Origin: Lachnospiraceae bacterium
GTDB taxonomy: Bacteria; Bacillota; Clostridia; Lachnospirales; Lachnospiraceae
Reading direction: 5' to 3'
DNA length: 64,000 nucleotides
Assembly (NCBI GenBank): GCA_017483735.1
Contig: JAFUVF010000039.1
Span: 1-64,000 of the forward strand
In this document: one piece after another, positions 37,270 to 47,130 of the stretch
Numbering within the stretch: position 1 is the first letter of the stretch
Layout: each line of letters starts with the position of its first letter
Program-made: the position numbers and the translations under genes
Notes under the pieces: generated by a model
Databases searched by the model: none
What the model was told of the DNA's origin: nothing
What the model saw: the letters and a program-made list of their open reading frames with translations, nothing else

Positions 37270-37900
37270 TGACAGATTGTCAGCATTTATTGAGCTGATG
37301 GATAAGGATGAGCCTGACTATATTTATGAGCTTGAAAAGAAAGCAGGGACAGATGATATTCCGATAATCCGTCCACAGACAAGAGCAATATTAAGATTTT
37401 TGCTTGCACTTACAAAGCCGTTAAAAATCCTTGAGGTGGGAACCGCAACCGGATTTTCGGCGCTATATATGAGAGAATATGGCGGAAAAGGGCTTAAGAT
37501 AACCACCATAGAAAATTATGAAAAGCGTATTTTGGAGGCGAGAGAAAATTTCAAAAAATACGATAAAAGCTCTCAGATTGAGCTTATCTGCGGCGATGCG
37601 GCAGAGGCTCTGCCTGTTCTTTCGGAAGAGTTTGACTGGATATTTATGGACGCCGCAAAGGGGCAGTACCTCAAATTTCTTCCTGATTGTACGAGACTAT
37701 TAAAAATCGGAGGATTGCTTATTTCCGACAATGTGATGCAGGATGGGGATGTGATAGAATCGAGATTTGCTCTGGAGCGCAGGGACAGAACCATTCATTC
37801 CAGAATGCGGGAATATATATATGAGCTTAAGCATAGTAATGATTATGAGACCTGTCTTTTGTCGGACGGGGACGGAGTTGCGTTAAGTGTCAGAATATAG
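37256..37900 (+). CDS. trmR: tRNA 5-hydroxyuridine methyltransferase TrmR (O-methyltransferase family 3)
   Basis: 214 residues. LKILEVGTATGFSALYM is the SAM-binding motif I, IELICGDAAEALPVL and DWIFMDAAKGQYLKFL carry the metal-binding aspartate, and LLISDNVMQDGDV follows. The B. subtilis homologue (YrrM) makes 5-methoxyuridine at tRNA position 34 from 5-hydroxyuridine. The next gene supplies that hydroxylation, so the two form one pathway, and they overlap by 14 bases. Confidence 0.88.
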   Translation: MQLNNDRLSAFIELMDKDEPDYIYELEKKAGTDDIPIIRPQTRAILRFLLALTKPLKILEVGTATGFSALYMREYGGKGLKITTIENYEKRILEARENFKKYDKSSQIELICGDAAEALPVLSEEFDWIFMDAAKGQYLKFLPDCTRLLKIGGLLISDNVMQDGDVIESRFALERRDRTIHSRMREYIYELKHSNDYETCLLSDGDGVALSVRI

Positions 37901-39137
37901 TAAATACAAAAGAAAAACGGAGCTTCTGGTACCGGCGGGAGATCTATCGGTGCTTAGAACTGCAGTCGTATATGGTGCAGATGCGGTTTATATAGGCGGA
38001 GAAGCCTTTGGTCTGAGAGCCAAGGCAAAGAATTTTACTCTCGATGAAATGGAGGAGGGACTCAAATTCGCCCACGAAAGGGGAGTAAAGGTCTATGTTA
38101 CCGCCAATATATTTGCGCATGATTACGACCTTGATGCCGCAGAAAAATATTTTGAAGAGCTTAGGGATTTAAGTCCGGAACGTCCGGATGCCTTGATAAT
38201 ATCCGACCCGGGGATGTTTCAGCTGGCAAAGAGTGTCTGGGAGGATGCAGAGCTTCATATCTCCACACAGGCAAACAATACAAATTATATGACTTATCTC
38301 TTCTGGTGGAATCAGGGCGCAAAGCGAGTGGTATCCGCAAGGGAGCTTTCACTTTCGGAGCTTAAGGACATACGGGCGCATATACCTGACGAGATGGAGA
38401 TAGAAAGCTTCATACACGGTGCAATGTGCATATCATATTCGGGAAGATGCCTTTTGTCCAATTATTTTACGGGGCGGGATGCGAACAGAGGCGCCTGCAC
38501 ACATCCCTGCAGATGGAAATATGCGGTAATGGAGGAGACGAGACCCGGAGAATACCTTCCCCTAGAGGAGAATGAGCGTGGAACCTTCATTTTCAACTCA
38601 AAGGATTTATGCATGATAGAGCATATCCCGGAGCTTATGGACGCAGGGATAGACAGCTTCAAGATAGAGGGGCGGATGAAAACTGCGCTGTACGCCGCAA
38701 CCGTGGCGAGAACCTACAGAAAAGCCATTGATGATTACATCGAAGCGCCGGAGAAGTACCGGAAGAATATGGAATGGTACAAGGCGGAAATAGGCAAATG
38801 CACCTACAGGAAATTTTCAACAGGCTTTTATTTCGGAAAGCCCGACGAAAATTCCCAGATTTATGATGAAAGCACCTATGTCTCGGAGGCTGTGTATTTA
38901 GGAACCATTGAGGCTGTGGATGAAAAAAGCGGGCTTTCATGCTTCGAACAGAAGAATAAATTCTCGGTGGGAGATATGATACAGATAATGAAGCCCGACG
39001 GCAGGGATATATCCGTCAGAGTGGAAAAGATGTATGACGAGGATATGAATGCGATAGACAATTGCCCCCATCCGAAGAAAAGAATCTGGATACAGCTTAC
39101 GGAAATGCCGGAAGTTTACGATATATTGAGAGTATGA
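37887..39137 (+). CDS. peptidase U32 family protein, tRNA 5-hydroxyuridine synthase type (TrhP)
   Basis: 416 residues. TELLVPAGDLSVLRTAVVYG, ADAVYIGGEAFGLRAKA and the cysteine motifs MCISYSGRCLLSNYFTGRDA and RGACTHPCRWKY are diagnostic of U32; the four cysteines probably hold an iron-sulfur cluster. IEGRMKTALYAATVARTYRK is conserved. Family members once called collagenases hydroxylate RNA uridines using prephenate. The link with trmR supports tRNA U34. Start GTG at 37887 inside the end of trmR. Confidence 0.87.
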   Translation: MSEYSKYKRKTELLVPAGDLSVLRTAVVYGADAVYIGGEAFGLRAKAKNFTLDEMEEGLKFAHERGVKVYVTANIFAHDYDLDAAEKYFEELRDLSPERPDALIISDPGMFQLAKSVWEDAELHISTQANNTNYMTYLFWWNQGAKRVVSARELSLSELKDIRAHIPDEMEIESFIHGAMCISYSGRCLLSNYFTGRDANRGACTHPCRWKYAVMEETRPGEYLPLEENERGTFIFNSKDLCMIEHIPELMDAGIDSFKIEGRMKTALYAATVARTYRKAIDDYIEAPEKYRKNMEWYKAEIGKCTYRKFSTGFYFGKPDENSQIYDESTYVSEAVYLGTIEAVDEKSGLSCFEQKNKFSVGDMIQIMKPDGRDISVRVEKMYDEDMNAIDNCPHPKKRIWIQLTEMPEVYDILRV

Positions 39138-39159
39138 AAAGGAGCAAAAAGGAGAAAAG

Positions 39160-41271
39160 ATGAGCGAGATAATAAATGTCGAGGAGATTTTTGCAAGCAA
39201 GGTTTTCACTCTTGCAAAGATGAAGGAGCGCCTTCCCAAGAGCACCTTCAAGGAGCTTAAAAAGGTAATGGATCAGGGCGGTGAGCTTTCCCTTGCGGCG
39301 GCTGATGTCATTGCAAAGGCTATGAAGGATTGGGCTGTGGAGAACGGAGCAACCCACTATACACACTGGTTCCAGCCACTTACCGGAATAACTGCGGAAA
39401 AGCATGATGCCTTTGTCACGCATCCCGATGAGGAGGGAAGAATGCTGATGGAATTTTCGGGAAAGGAGCTCATAAAGGGCGAGCCCGATGCCTCATCATT
39501 CCCGTCGGGAGGTCTGCGCGCCACCTTTGAGGCGAGAGGCTATACCGTGTGGGATATTACATCTCCGGCGTTTTTGAAGGAGGATGCGACGGGGGTTATT
39601 CTCTGTATTCCGACATCCTTCTGCTCATACAGGGGAGAGGCTCTGGACAAAAAGACCCCGCTTCTTCGCTCCATGGAGGCTATTTCCGAGCAGTCACTAA
39701 GGATAGTCAGACTTTTCGGAAATACGGAGGCAAAGAAGGTTATAGCGAGCGTTGGTCCCGAGCAGGAGTATTTCCTTGTGGACAGGGAAAAATATTTAAA
39801 GAGAGAGGATCTCATCTTTGCGGGACGGACTCTTTTCGGAGCTCCAGCACCGAAGGGACAGGAGCTGGAGGATCACTATTTCGGAACCATAAGAGAGCGG
39901 ATAGGCTCCTTTATGAAGGATCTTAATATTGAGCTTTGGAAGCTCGGAGTTACCGCAAAGACACAGCATAATGAGGTGGCTCCCGCACAGCATGAGCTTG
40001 CACCGATATATGAGACTGCAAATATCGCAGTAGACCACAACCAGTTGGTTATGGAGACAATGAAAAAGGTGGCAAACCGTCACGGTATGCAATGCCTTCT
40101 CCATGAAAAGCCATTTGCCGGAGTAAACGGCTCCGGAAAGCATGACAATTGGTCTCTGGGAACGGACAACGGAGTAAACCTTCTTGACCCGGGGGATACG
40201 CCAAATGAGAATATACAGTTTCTTCTGGTGCTTGCCTGCATACTTAAGGCGGTGGATACACATGCGGATTTACTCAGACAGAGCGCATCGGATGTGGGAA
40301 ATGACCACAGGCTAGGAGCAAATGAGGCTCCGCCCGCCATCATATCGGTGTTTTTGGGAGAGCAGCTGGAGGATGTGGTAAGACAGCTTGTGGAGACGGG
40401 TATGGCGGATCACTCCAATCAGGGAGGAAAGCTTGAAACCGGAGTATCCACTCTTCCGGATATAGACAAGGATGCCACGGACAGAAACAGAACCTCGCCC
40501 TTTGCATTTACCGGCAACAAATTTGAGTTCAGAATGGTGGGAAGCGCAGATTCCATAGCTGACCCCAATACCACCCTGAATGCAATAGTTGCGGAGGCAT
40601 TCTGTGAGGCTGCGGATGAGCTTGAAAAAGCGGAAGATTTCGACATTGCGGTGCATGACCTCATAAAGAAATACCTGACGGAGCACCAGAGAATAGTATT
40701 TAACGGAAACGGATATTCGGATGAATGGGTTTTGGAGGCAAAGAGAAGAGGACTGCCCAATATACGTTCCATGGTGGAGGCATCCTGTGCGCTTACCACG
40801 GAGAAATCAATAAAGCTCTTTGAAAAATTCCATATCTTCACAAAGGCGGAGCTGGAGTCCAGAGAGGAGATACTCTACGAAACCTATTCAAAGTCCATAA
40901 ACATAGAAGCCCTTACCATGATTGACATGGCAAAGAAGCAGATACTTCCGGCAGTCATCGGCTATACAAAGAAGCTTGCGGATACCGTGATAGCTGTCAA
41001 GGAAGCCGGTGCAGACAGCACAGTGCAGGCGGAGCTTTTGAAGGAGATTTCGGATAAGCTCGCCGAGGCAAAGAGAGCGCTTACCGCACTGGAGGAAAAG
41101 ACCGCAAAGGCAGGAACAATAGCCGATGAAAAAGAAAAGGCGTTCTTCTGTAAGGATGAGGTGTTTACGGCAATGACGGCGCTACGGACTCCCGTGGACG
41201 AGCTCGAGATGCTGGTTGATAAGAAGGTATGGCCCATTCCCACATACGGGGACCTTATATTCGAAGTATAA
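39160..41271 (+). CDS. glnN: glutamine synthetase type III
   Basis: 703 residues, the size of GSIII and about 250 more than type I. Segments THWFQPLTGITAEKHDAF, FPSGGLRATFEARGYTVWD, AKTQHNEVAPAQHELAP and HLPxGS-like GSGKHDNWSLGTDNGVN, then ANEAPPAIISVFLG and GNKFEFRMVGSA are typical of the GSIII core. A long helical C-terminal domain (about 600-700) includes EIKEISDKLAE-like coils. It makes glutamine from glutamate, ammonia and ATP in the cytosol. Single-gene unit with AAGGAG ahead of the ATG. Confidence 0.96.
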   Translation: MSEIINVEEIFASKVFTLAKMKERLPKSTFKELKKVMDQGGELSLAAADVIAKAMKDWAVENGATHYTHWFQPLTGITAEKHDAFVTHPDEEGRMLMEFSGKELIKGEPDASSFPSGGLRATFEARGYTVWDITSPAFLKEDATGVILCIPTSFCSYRGEALDKKTPLLRSMEAISEQSLRIVRLFGNTEAKKVIASVGPEQEYFLVDREKYLKREDLIFAGRTLFGAPAPKGQELEDHYFGTIRERIGSFMKDLNIELWKLGVTAKTQHNEVAPAQHELAPIYETANIAVDHNQLVMETMKKVANRHGMQCLLHEKPFAGVNGSGKHDNWSLGTDNGVNLLDPGDTPNENIQFLLVLACILKAVDTHADLLRQSASDVGNDHRLGANEAPPAIISVFLGEQLEDVVRQLVETGMADHSNQGGKLETGVSTLPDIDKDATDRNRTSPFAFTGNKFEFRMVGSADSIADPNTTLNAIVAEAFCEAADELEKAEDFDIAVHDLIKKYLTEHQRIVFNGNGYSDEWVLEAKRRGLPNIRSMVEASCALTTEKSIKLFEKFHIFTKAELESREEILYETYSKSINIEALTMIDMAKKQILPAVIGYTKKLADTVIAVKEAGADSTVQAELLKEISDKLAEAKRALTALEEKTAKAGTIADEKEKAFFCKDEVFTAMTALRTPVDELEMLVDKKVWPIPTYGDLIFEV

Positions 41272-41273
41272 AA

Positions 41274-42965
41274 ATGTTCAGCGAAAGCATAAGTCTGGGA
41301 AAAGAATATCGTATAAGAATATGGAAGCTCATTCTCTTTGGGCTTCTGTTTCTTGTTATCGCAAAAAATGTCTTCGTGGGCGCAGATATGGATGAGGGCT
41401 ACGCCATTGCGGCAGCTTACCGCATCGTGCAGGGAGATACGCTGATTCTCAAAATGTGGGAGCCCCATCAGACCTCCGCAATATTTACGGCAGTCTTTAT
41501 AAAAATATTTACCATTTTTACGGGGGGAGCTCTCACATATTTAAATCTCTGCCTCAGGGCAGTTTATTTCGTGATACAGGCGTTGACTTCATATGCTTTT
41601 TATAAAACGCTTTTAAAAGTCTTTGGCAGGCTTGACAATGAATTTGCGATACTTTTGTCCGCCCTGTTCTTTGTCACGTCACCGAAAAATATATACATTC
41701 CCGAATATTCCAATCTGCATATCTGGTTTTTGACAGGGCTTGTACTATGTCTTTTAAACTATTACGAGGAGCTTTCATCTGGAAATAAAAGCTATAGATA
41801 TGTTTTTGCTGCAGGCGTGTTTCTGACCTTTGATGTGCTTGCATATCCTGATATGGCGTTTTTGTATCCGGTGTGTCTTGCAGTTTTTTTTATAAACAGA
41901 AAACAGGAAAAGGCAGGCTTTCTTTCCGAAGCGGCAGCCTTTACGATTCCCTGTGTGCTCGGGGCAGGATTGTTTTTCTTATACATAGGCATGCATATGT
42001 CATATGATGATGCGGTATATGCCATAGGTCACATACTTAATGAGGAGTCCCACAATCAGGGGATCACGGAAAAGCTTTCGGATTGGGGATTGAGCTTTGC
42101 AAAGGAGATAGGGATAATTCTTGCAACGATTTTACTTTCTGTGCTTATTTCAAGGTATATTAAAAAAAGCAGCCTTATATTTAATTTAATAATATTAAAT
42201 TGCATTTTTCAGGCGCTTTATTATGTCTTTGGAAAGGGGAACTGCCAGTTCCCTCTGCTGATATATGCAGTACCGGCATTCCTCGGCATATATTTTTCGG
42301 AAAAACGGATATGTAAGCAGCTCATTGCGATCGTAATAGTGAATTTCATATTGGTAATGCTTTTGTCAAACTGGGAACCGGCGCTTTTGAATGCATATTT
42401 TGTGCCGGGAACGATTCTGGGATATGCGGCAATACAGAATTTTTATGTCTCGGAGGGCTGGCAGAGGGACGAGAGACTGGGAAACATTTCTTTGTTTGTG
42501 ATGCTCATTACAGTCGCCTTCGGGCATGTGTTTCTGCTTTTGGGCGGAGCCAGCGACCACAACACACTGCTTGATGTAGGGGGAATTTATAAGAGCGGCT
42601 TCAGAAAAGGAATATTATCAGATTATATGAGCGCATACAGGTACAACAGCAATGCCGAGATATGGAAAGAAGCGGTGCCGGAGGGCTGCAATGTGTTCTA
42701 TGTCGGTGCATCGCAATTCTATGTGATGTTTGGAGACAATGTGCAGGCATCTCCAAACACCATATGCTCCTATGCCTATGCGCCCTCAATGACGGATTAC
42801 TGGAGGGAAAATCCCGAAAGACTCCCCGATATTGTGGTTGTGGAAACGGAATACGGGGATTTGAGAGACCACTCCGAGGACACATATGTATATAAGTGGA
42901 TAACCGGGGATTTCGGAGCTGCATCCTATGAGGACTACCCATTTATAAGGGTTTACAGGCGGTAA
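41274..42965 (+). CDS. GT-C-like multi-pass membrane protein
   Basis: 563 residues with about twelve hydrophobic helices. After the first helix, NVFVGADMDEGYAIAAAYRI has an acidic pair as in GT-C glycosyltransferases, followed by WEPHQTSAIFTAVFI. ATG at 41274 lies two bases after the glnN stop; no good ribosome site is visible, so translation may be coupled to glnN. The C-terminal 100 residues form a soluble outer domain. The substrate is unknown. It continues directly into another membrane gene. Confidence 0.65.
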   Translation: MFSESISLGKEYRIRIWKLILFGLLFLVIAKNVFVGADMDEGYAIAAAYRIVQGDTLILKMWEPHQTSAIFTAVFIKIFTIFTGGALTYLNLCLRAVYFVIQALTSYAFYKTLLKVFGRLDNEFAILLSALFFVTSPKNIYIPEYSNLHIWFLTGLVLCLLNYYEELSSGNKSYRYVFAAGVFLTFDVLAYPDMAFLYPVCLAVFFINRKQEKAGFLSEAAAFTIPCVLGAGLFFLYIGMHMSYDDAVYAIGHILNEESHNQGITEKLSDWGLSFAKEIGIILATILLSVLISRYIKKSSLIFNLIILNCIFQALYYVFGKGNCQFPLLIYAVPAFLGIYFSEKRICKQLIAIVIVNFILVMLLSNWEPALLNAYFVPGTILGYAAIQNFYVSEGWQRDERLGNISLFVMLITVAFGHVFLLLGGASDHNTLLDVGGIYKSGFRKGILSDYMSAYRYNSNAEIWKEAVPEGCNVFYVGASQFYVMFGDNVQASPNTICSYAYAPSMTDYWRENPERLPDIVVVETEYGDLRDHSEDTYVYKWITGDFGAASYEDYPFIRVYRR

Positions 42966-44627
42966 ATGATTATGAAAGACTATAGAATATCCGTATTGAT
43001 AAAACAGAAAAATCTGGTCATAAGCAGTGTGATAACGGCACTGCTTATAGGCTTCTTCTTTGTGTTCGGAGCGGCGTGCAAAAAGAGCGGAATGTACTTT
43101 GAAACGACACCGATAATGATAATGTGTGGATTCTTATTGTCAGCCATACTCTTTTTTGCGGTAATGTATGCATATTTTTTCCTGCGAAGGCTGAATATAA
43201 AATATGCTTCCGCAAGCAGGGAGCGGAAACCGCTGGCGGTAAAGTACCGCATTATAATATTTCTTATAATGTTCCTCGCATGGGTGCCGTACCTTCTGGC
43301 GATATATCCCGGTGCCTTTACCTATGACGTGACAAATCAGTTCATACAGCATTTTTACGGCGAGTCATACAGCAATCATCATCCGCTTGTATATACAATA
43401 TATTTGACGGATATGATAAAACTGGGATACAAGCTTACAGGAGATTTCAATATAGGGATCCTTTTTTTGAACCTGAGTAATATGCTTCTCGGCTCGGCGC
43501 TTTTTACGGCGGTTATGAGCTATATATACCGCAAGGGAGTATGCAGGGCAATATTCTATGCAGGTGTCATCTATTATGCATTTTTCCCGACGATAGCAAT
43601 CTTTTCAAACTGCGCTGCGAAGGACGTGTTCTTTAGCTACGAAATAATTCTCTTTGTGTATTTGTATATGAGAACTGCGGATGCATATGATGTAGATATA
43701 AAGGGGAGAAGGACGATTCTTTTGGATGTTGCGATGGCTGTGACAACGATGCTTATGCTGCTTGGAAGAAAGAATGCAATCTATGCCTTTGTACTCTTTG
43801 TTCCGGTTCAGCTTTTGTTGATGAAAAAGAATCGGATACACAGACTGGTTGTGCTTCTTATTGGCTTTGCGGGGTTTGTCGCCGGAACAGTGATACTCAA
43901 TGCGATATATGAGCCGGAACCGGACTATACTTCTGAGAAGCTGAGTGTTCCCATTCAGCAGATTGCAAGAGTCTATGTGCTTCATGGAGAGGATGAGATA
44001 TTTGACGAGGAACAGAAGCTCCTTCTTGACAGTGTATACTTGAACAATTTCGGCGCATATTGCGGGATTAATGCGGACGTAGTCAAGTCGGGAATAATAG
44101 ATGGGGAGATGGACAGGCGCCTTCCTGATTTTATGAAGGATATATGGCTTGATATCGGACTTAAATACCCGACGGAGTACATAAATGCCTTTATATTAAA
44201 TATTTATCAGGCGTTCTACCCCTTTACGGACATTACCGGATATCAGGTATCGGGACAGGATATGCCCGGAAGTTCCACCTGCTATTTCCAATATGAAGTA
44301 AATTCGCCGGGAGAATTTGACGGAAAACTTCCGATAATTTATGATTTTGCGGAAAACATCTCAATACATTGGTCTTTATATAAAATACCGATAGTGGGTC
44401 TGTTGTTTACGGTGGGCTTTCATATGTGGCTGCTTGTGTTTGCAAGCGGATATTCGGGATATGCCGCAAATAAAAAGGCGCTTTCGGCAAATATGATGAT
44501 TATATTTTTGATGTTCACGAACTTTCTTGGCCCCTTGGTTTTGGTAAGATATTATCTGGTGCTGTTTTATGCCTTTCCACTGATGCTGCATGAGCTGAAT
44601 GCGGTATCCGTGGCAGATGAAGGTTAA
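42966..44627 (+). CDS. DUF6020-like multi-pass membrane protein
   Basis: 553 residues with about twelve helices. WVPYLLAIYPGAFTYDVTNQ followed by NHHPLVYTIYL and the later SNCAAKDVFFSYEIILFVY match my memory of the DUF6020 family, related to GT-C transferases; the G-x-F-x-x-D loop after helix 3 would be at the outer face. It begins with ATG right after the previous stop. Together with the 41274 gene it probably works on a surface polymer. Assignment by pattern only. Confidence 0.65.
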   Translation: MIMKDYRISVLIKQKNLVISSVITALLIGFFFVFGAACKKSGMYFETTPIMIMCGFLLSAILFFAVMYAYFFLRRLNIKYASASRERKPLAVKYRIIIFLIMFLAWVPYLLAIYPGAFTYDVTNQFIQHFYGESYSNHHPLVYTIYLTDMIKLGYKLTGDFNIGILFLNLSNMLLGSALFTAVMSYIYRKGVCRAIFYAGVIYYAFFPTIAIFSNCAAKDVFFSYEIILFVYLYMRTADAYDVDIKGRRTILLDVAMAVTTMLMLLGRKNAIYAFVLFVPVQLLLMKKNRIHRLVVLLIGFAGFVAGTVILNAIYEPEPDYTSEKLSVPIQQIARVYVLHGEDEIFDEEQKLLLDSVYLNNFGAYCGINADVVKSGIIDGEMDRRLPDFMKDIWLDIGLKYPTEYINAFILNIYQAFYPFTDITGYQVSGQDMPGSSTCYFQYEVNSPGEFDGKLPIIYDFAENISIHWSLYKIPIVGLLFTVGFHMWLLVFASGYSGYAANKKALSANMMIIFLMFTNFLGPLVLVRYYLVLFYAFPLMLHELNAVSVADEG

Positions 44628-44648
44628 TGTATTTGCGTCTCCCGACTC

Positions 44649-44682
44649 TTTGAGACGTTTTTGAACGCTTAATCTGTATAAT
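44649..44682 (+). promoter_or_regulatory. promoter with TTTGAGACG operator, copy 1
   Basis: TTTGAGACGTTTTTGAAC (44649-44666), ten bases, TATAAT (44677-44682). The upstream 18 bases differ by one base from those at 47131, with identical spacing to the -10 box. They contain two similar half-sites, TTTGAGACG and TTTTGAACG, about one helical turn apart. There is no normal -35 hexamer at 17 bases, so an activator that binds the repeats is likely. Confidence 0.7.
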
Positions 44683-44716
44683 ATAATTAAATGACAAGAG
44701 AGGAGACGTGTTTTCA

Positions 44717-45220
44717 ATGAAAAAGCTATTTATGAAACAGAACATCTTATCAAACCTCGACAAGTTCACTGTGAAGAATGAAGAAGAGGCGGACTGCTAT
44801 CAGGTGCATGGAGATTACCTCCAGATTGGAGGCAAGAAGCTTCATATCGAGGATATGTCAGGACGTGAGCTTGCGATGGTGCAGCAGAAGCTTTTGGCAT
44901 TGATGCCGAAGTTTTTTGTCCTCAAAAATGGGGAGCAGGTGGCAGAGATTAAAAAGAAGATGGCTCTTTTTAAGGCAAAATATCTCGTAGAAGGTCCGGG
45001 CTGGGAGGTCAAGGGCAGCATCTTAGATCACGATTATACAATTATGGATGGGGATCGGGAGGTCGTAAGACTCCACAAGGCATGGCTGTCTTGGGGAGAC
45101 AGCTACGAGATTGATATATCCGATGGCACGGATGAAACGCTGGCGCTTGCCGTGGTACTGGCAATCGACTGTGTGCAGGCGGCTCAGGCTGAGAACAGGG
45201 CGGCATCGGAGGACAGATGA
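44717..45220 (+). CDS. LURP-one-related family protein
   Basis: 167 residues. The tubby-like barrel signatures are YQVHGDYLQIGGKKLHIEDM, LKNGEQVAEIKKKMALFKAK, WEVKGSILDHDYTIMDGDRE and KAWLSWGDSYEIDI. LURP-one proteins are small, soluble, of unknown biochemical role; the barrel may bind membrane lipids. The ATG at 44717 is used; a GTG at 44708 is closer to GGAG but too close. First gene of a unit that continues with DUF819 and a VanX-like gene, and it is controlled by the same operator as the NRPS-like operon. Confidence 0.8.
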   Translation: MKKLFMKQNILSNLDKFTVKNEEEADCYQVHGDYLQIGGKKLHIEDMSGRELAMVQQKLLALMPKFFVLKNGEQVAEIKKKMALFKAKYLVEGPGWEVKGSILDHDYTIMDGDREVVRLHKAWLSWGDSYEIDISDGTDETLALAVVLAIDCVQAAQAENRAASEDR

Positions 45221-45224
45221 ACTG

Positions 45225-46433
45225 ATGGCACTTATTTCTGAAAGTAACAACTGGGCTCTTATTTCAATAATGTTTGCTTCAAGCTTTATAGCCATTTATC
45301 TTGAGCAAAAGTATAAATGGGCTGCAAAGATAAGTGGAGCGATTATTACTCTTGTAATAGCGGTATTTCTGACCAATCTAAATATCATCCCTTCAAGTGC
45401 TGTTGTATTTGATGACATTGTCTGGGGATATGCTGTTCCATTGGCGATACCCCTATTGCTGCTTAACGCAAATATCATAAAAATATGGCGGGAAACCGGA
45501 AGGATGCTTGCCATATTTTTGATAGGTGCGGTTGGGACTCTTGCAGGAGCAATTGTTGGGACAATATTACTTTCAGGGCTTGTAGACGGGCTTCCCGGCG
45601 TGGCTGCCATGATGACCGGATCATATATAGGCGGCGGAGTAAACTTTACCGCTGTGGCAGACGCTTTCCATGTGGATGGAAATCTTATATCAGCAACAAC
45701 AGTTGCGGATAACCTTAATATGGCTGTATATTTTATGATTCTCCTTGCCATAGCGTCGAGTGTCTGGTTCAGAAAGCATTTCCCTCATCCGTATATTGAT
45801 GAGGTGCAGGAGAGCGGAAATAGTGGCGAGGGTGCGACTCTCGCAGCCAAATACTGGGGAAGATCCGATATTTCCTTAAAAGACATCGCTGCGGCATTTG
45901 CCTATGCCGCCATTGTCGTGACATTTGCAAAGCTGATAGGCGGGGTTCTTTCTGAAAATATTCCTCAGACCCATGCATTTTTGAAAATGCTGAATACATT
46001 CTTCGGAAGTCAGTATGTTTGGATCACAAATATTTCCATGATATTTGCAACAGTTTTTGAGAAGCATGCAAGGAATATACATGGTGCTAAGGAGGTCGGA
46101 ACTTGGCTTATCTATCAATTCTATTTCGTAATAGGCGTTCCGGCATCTGTTGCATTGATAATAAGAAATGCACCGCTGCTTCTTCTGTTTTGTCTCATAA
46201 TTGTCGCCTTCAATATGCTGATTAGCTTTGTAATTGGAAAATTGTTCAGATTTAGCCTTGAGGAGATAATCATTGCTTCAAATGCCAATATAGGCGGTCC
46301 TACTACGGCTGCCGGAATGGCAATTTCTCAGGGATGGAACAAGCTGGTGGGACCAAGTATGCTTGTCGGAACCTTTGGATATGTTATCGGGACATGGCTC
46401 GGTATCATAGTGGGATCTATATTAGGGGCATAA
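45225..46433 (+). CDS. DUF819 family membrane protein
   Basis: 402 residues with about eleven helices. IAIYLEQKYKWAAKISGAII, the glycine-rich MTGSYIGGGVNFTAVADAF, ATTVADNLNMAVYFMILLA, and the second repeat NIGGPTTAAGMAISQGW are typical of DUF819 (YjcL-like). The two GG-containing re-entrant-like segments suggest an inverted-repeat transporter. The start ATG at 45225 follows CGGAGG. The gene is directly followed by a VanX-type dipeptidase, a pairing that suggests import of a D-amino-acid dipeptide or related substrate. Confidence 0.82.
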   Translation: MALISESNNWALISIMFASSFIAIYLEQKYKWAAKISGAIITLVIAVFLTNLNIIPSSAVVFDDIVWGYAVPLAIPLLLLNANIIKIWRETGRMLAIFLIGAVGTLAGAIVGTILLSGLVDGLPGVAAMMTGSYIGGGVNFTAVADAFHVDGNLISATTVADNLNMAVYFMILLAIASSVWFRKHFPHPYIDEVQESGNSGEGATLAAKYWGRSDISLKDIAAAFAYAAIVVTFAKLIGGVLSENIPQTHAFLKMLNTFFGSQYVWITNISMIFATVFEKHARNIHGAKEVGTWLIYQFYFVIGVPASVALIIRNAPLLLLFCLIIVAFNMLISFVIGKLFRFSLEEIIIASNANIGGPTTAAGMAISQGWNKLVGPSMLVGTFGYVIGTWLGIIVGSILGA

Positions 46434-46439
46434 GATAAA

Positions 46440-47081
46440 ATGGATGATCACAAGAATTATGCTGTTTCCAGGGAACGCACGAATTTCGTTTATATATCTG
46501 ATGTTGTGCCGGACGTGATTTTGGAAATACGCTATTTTTCAACCTATAACTTTATAGGGGACAGAATTGACGGCTATGAGCAGCCGGTAGCACTTTTGAC
46601 AAGAAAAGCAGCCGCTGCGCTTAAAAATGCCAGCGATGAGTTTGTGAATGCGGGTTACAGGATAAAGGTATACGATGCCTACAGACCTCAAAGAGCAGTA
46701 GAACACTTTGTCAGATGGGCGGAAGATATGAGCGATACCAGAATGAAAGAGATATTCTATCCTGATGTATCAAAGAAGGATCTTTTTGCTCTTGGATTTA
46801 TTGCCGGGCATTCAGGGCATAGTCGGGGCAGTACCGTAGATTTAACACTTTATGATATGTCAAAAGGATGCGACGTGGATATGGGTGGTTATTTTGACTT
46901 TTTTGGCGAGATCAGTCACAGCGACTATGGAGAAATCTCAAAGGAGCAGCAGAAAAACCGGAGACTGCTTAAAGAAATCATGATGAGGAATGGTTTTCTC
47001 CCGCTTAAAGAAGAGTGGTGGCATTTTACATTGAAGGAGGAACCTTATCCTGATACGTACTTTGATTTTCCCGTAGGGTAA
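46440..47081 (+). CDS. VanX/DdpX-type D-Ala-D-Ala dipeptidase (M15D)
   Basis: 213 residues. VYDAYRPQRAVEHFVRWA is conserved in VanX, AGHSGHSRGSTVDLTLYDMS holds the zinc ligands (SxHxxGxAxD form, HSRGSTVD), and EEWWHFTL supplies the catalytic glutamate and third histidine. There is no signal peptide, so it is cytosolic. VanX cleaves D-Ala-D-Ala; DdpX uses it as nutrient. Without VanH and VanA nearby this is probably recycling or nutrition, not resistance. The C-terminal motif PYPDTYFDFPVG recurs as a remnant at 61893-61928. Confidence 0.85.
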   Translation: MDDHKNYAVSRERTNFVYISDVVPDVILEIRYFSTYNFIGDRIDGYEQPVALLTRKAAAALKNASDEFVNAGYRIKVYDAYRPQRAVEHFVRWAEDMSDTRMKEIFYPDVSKKDLFALGFIAGHSGHSRGSTVDLTLYDMSKGCDVDMGGYFDFFGEISHSDYGEISKEQQKNRRLLKEIMMRNGFLPLKEEWWHFTLKEEPYPDTYFDFPVG

Positions 47082-47130
47082 TTTGCAGAACCCATTCATA
47101 TGAAAGTGCAGACATGAGATGAAAAAGTGA

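Noticed and set aside
46440..47081. Vancomycin-resistance gene cluster
   Set aside because: Only a VanX-type gene is present; VanH, VanA and VanRS are missing. VanW at 6817 is far away and widespread in Clostridia.
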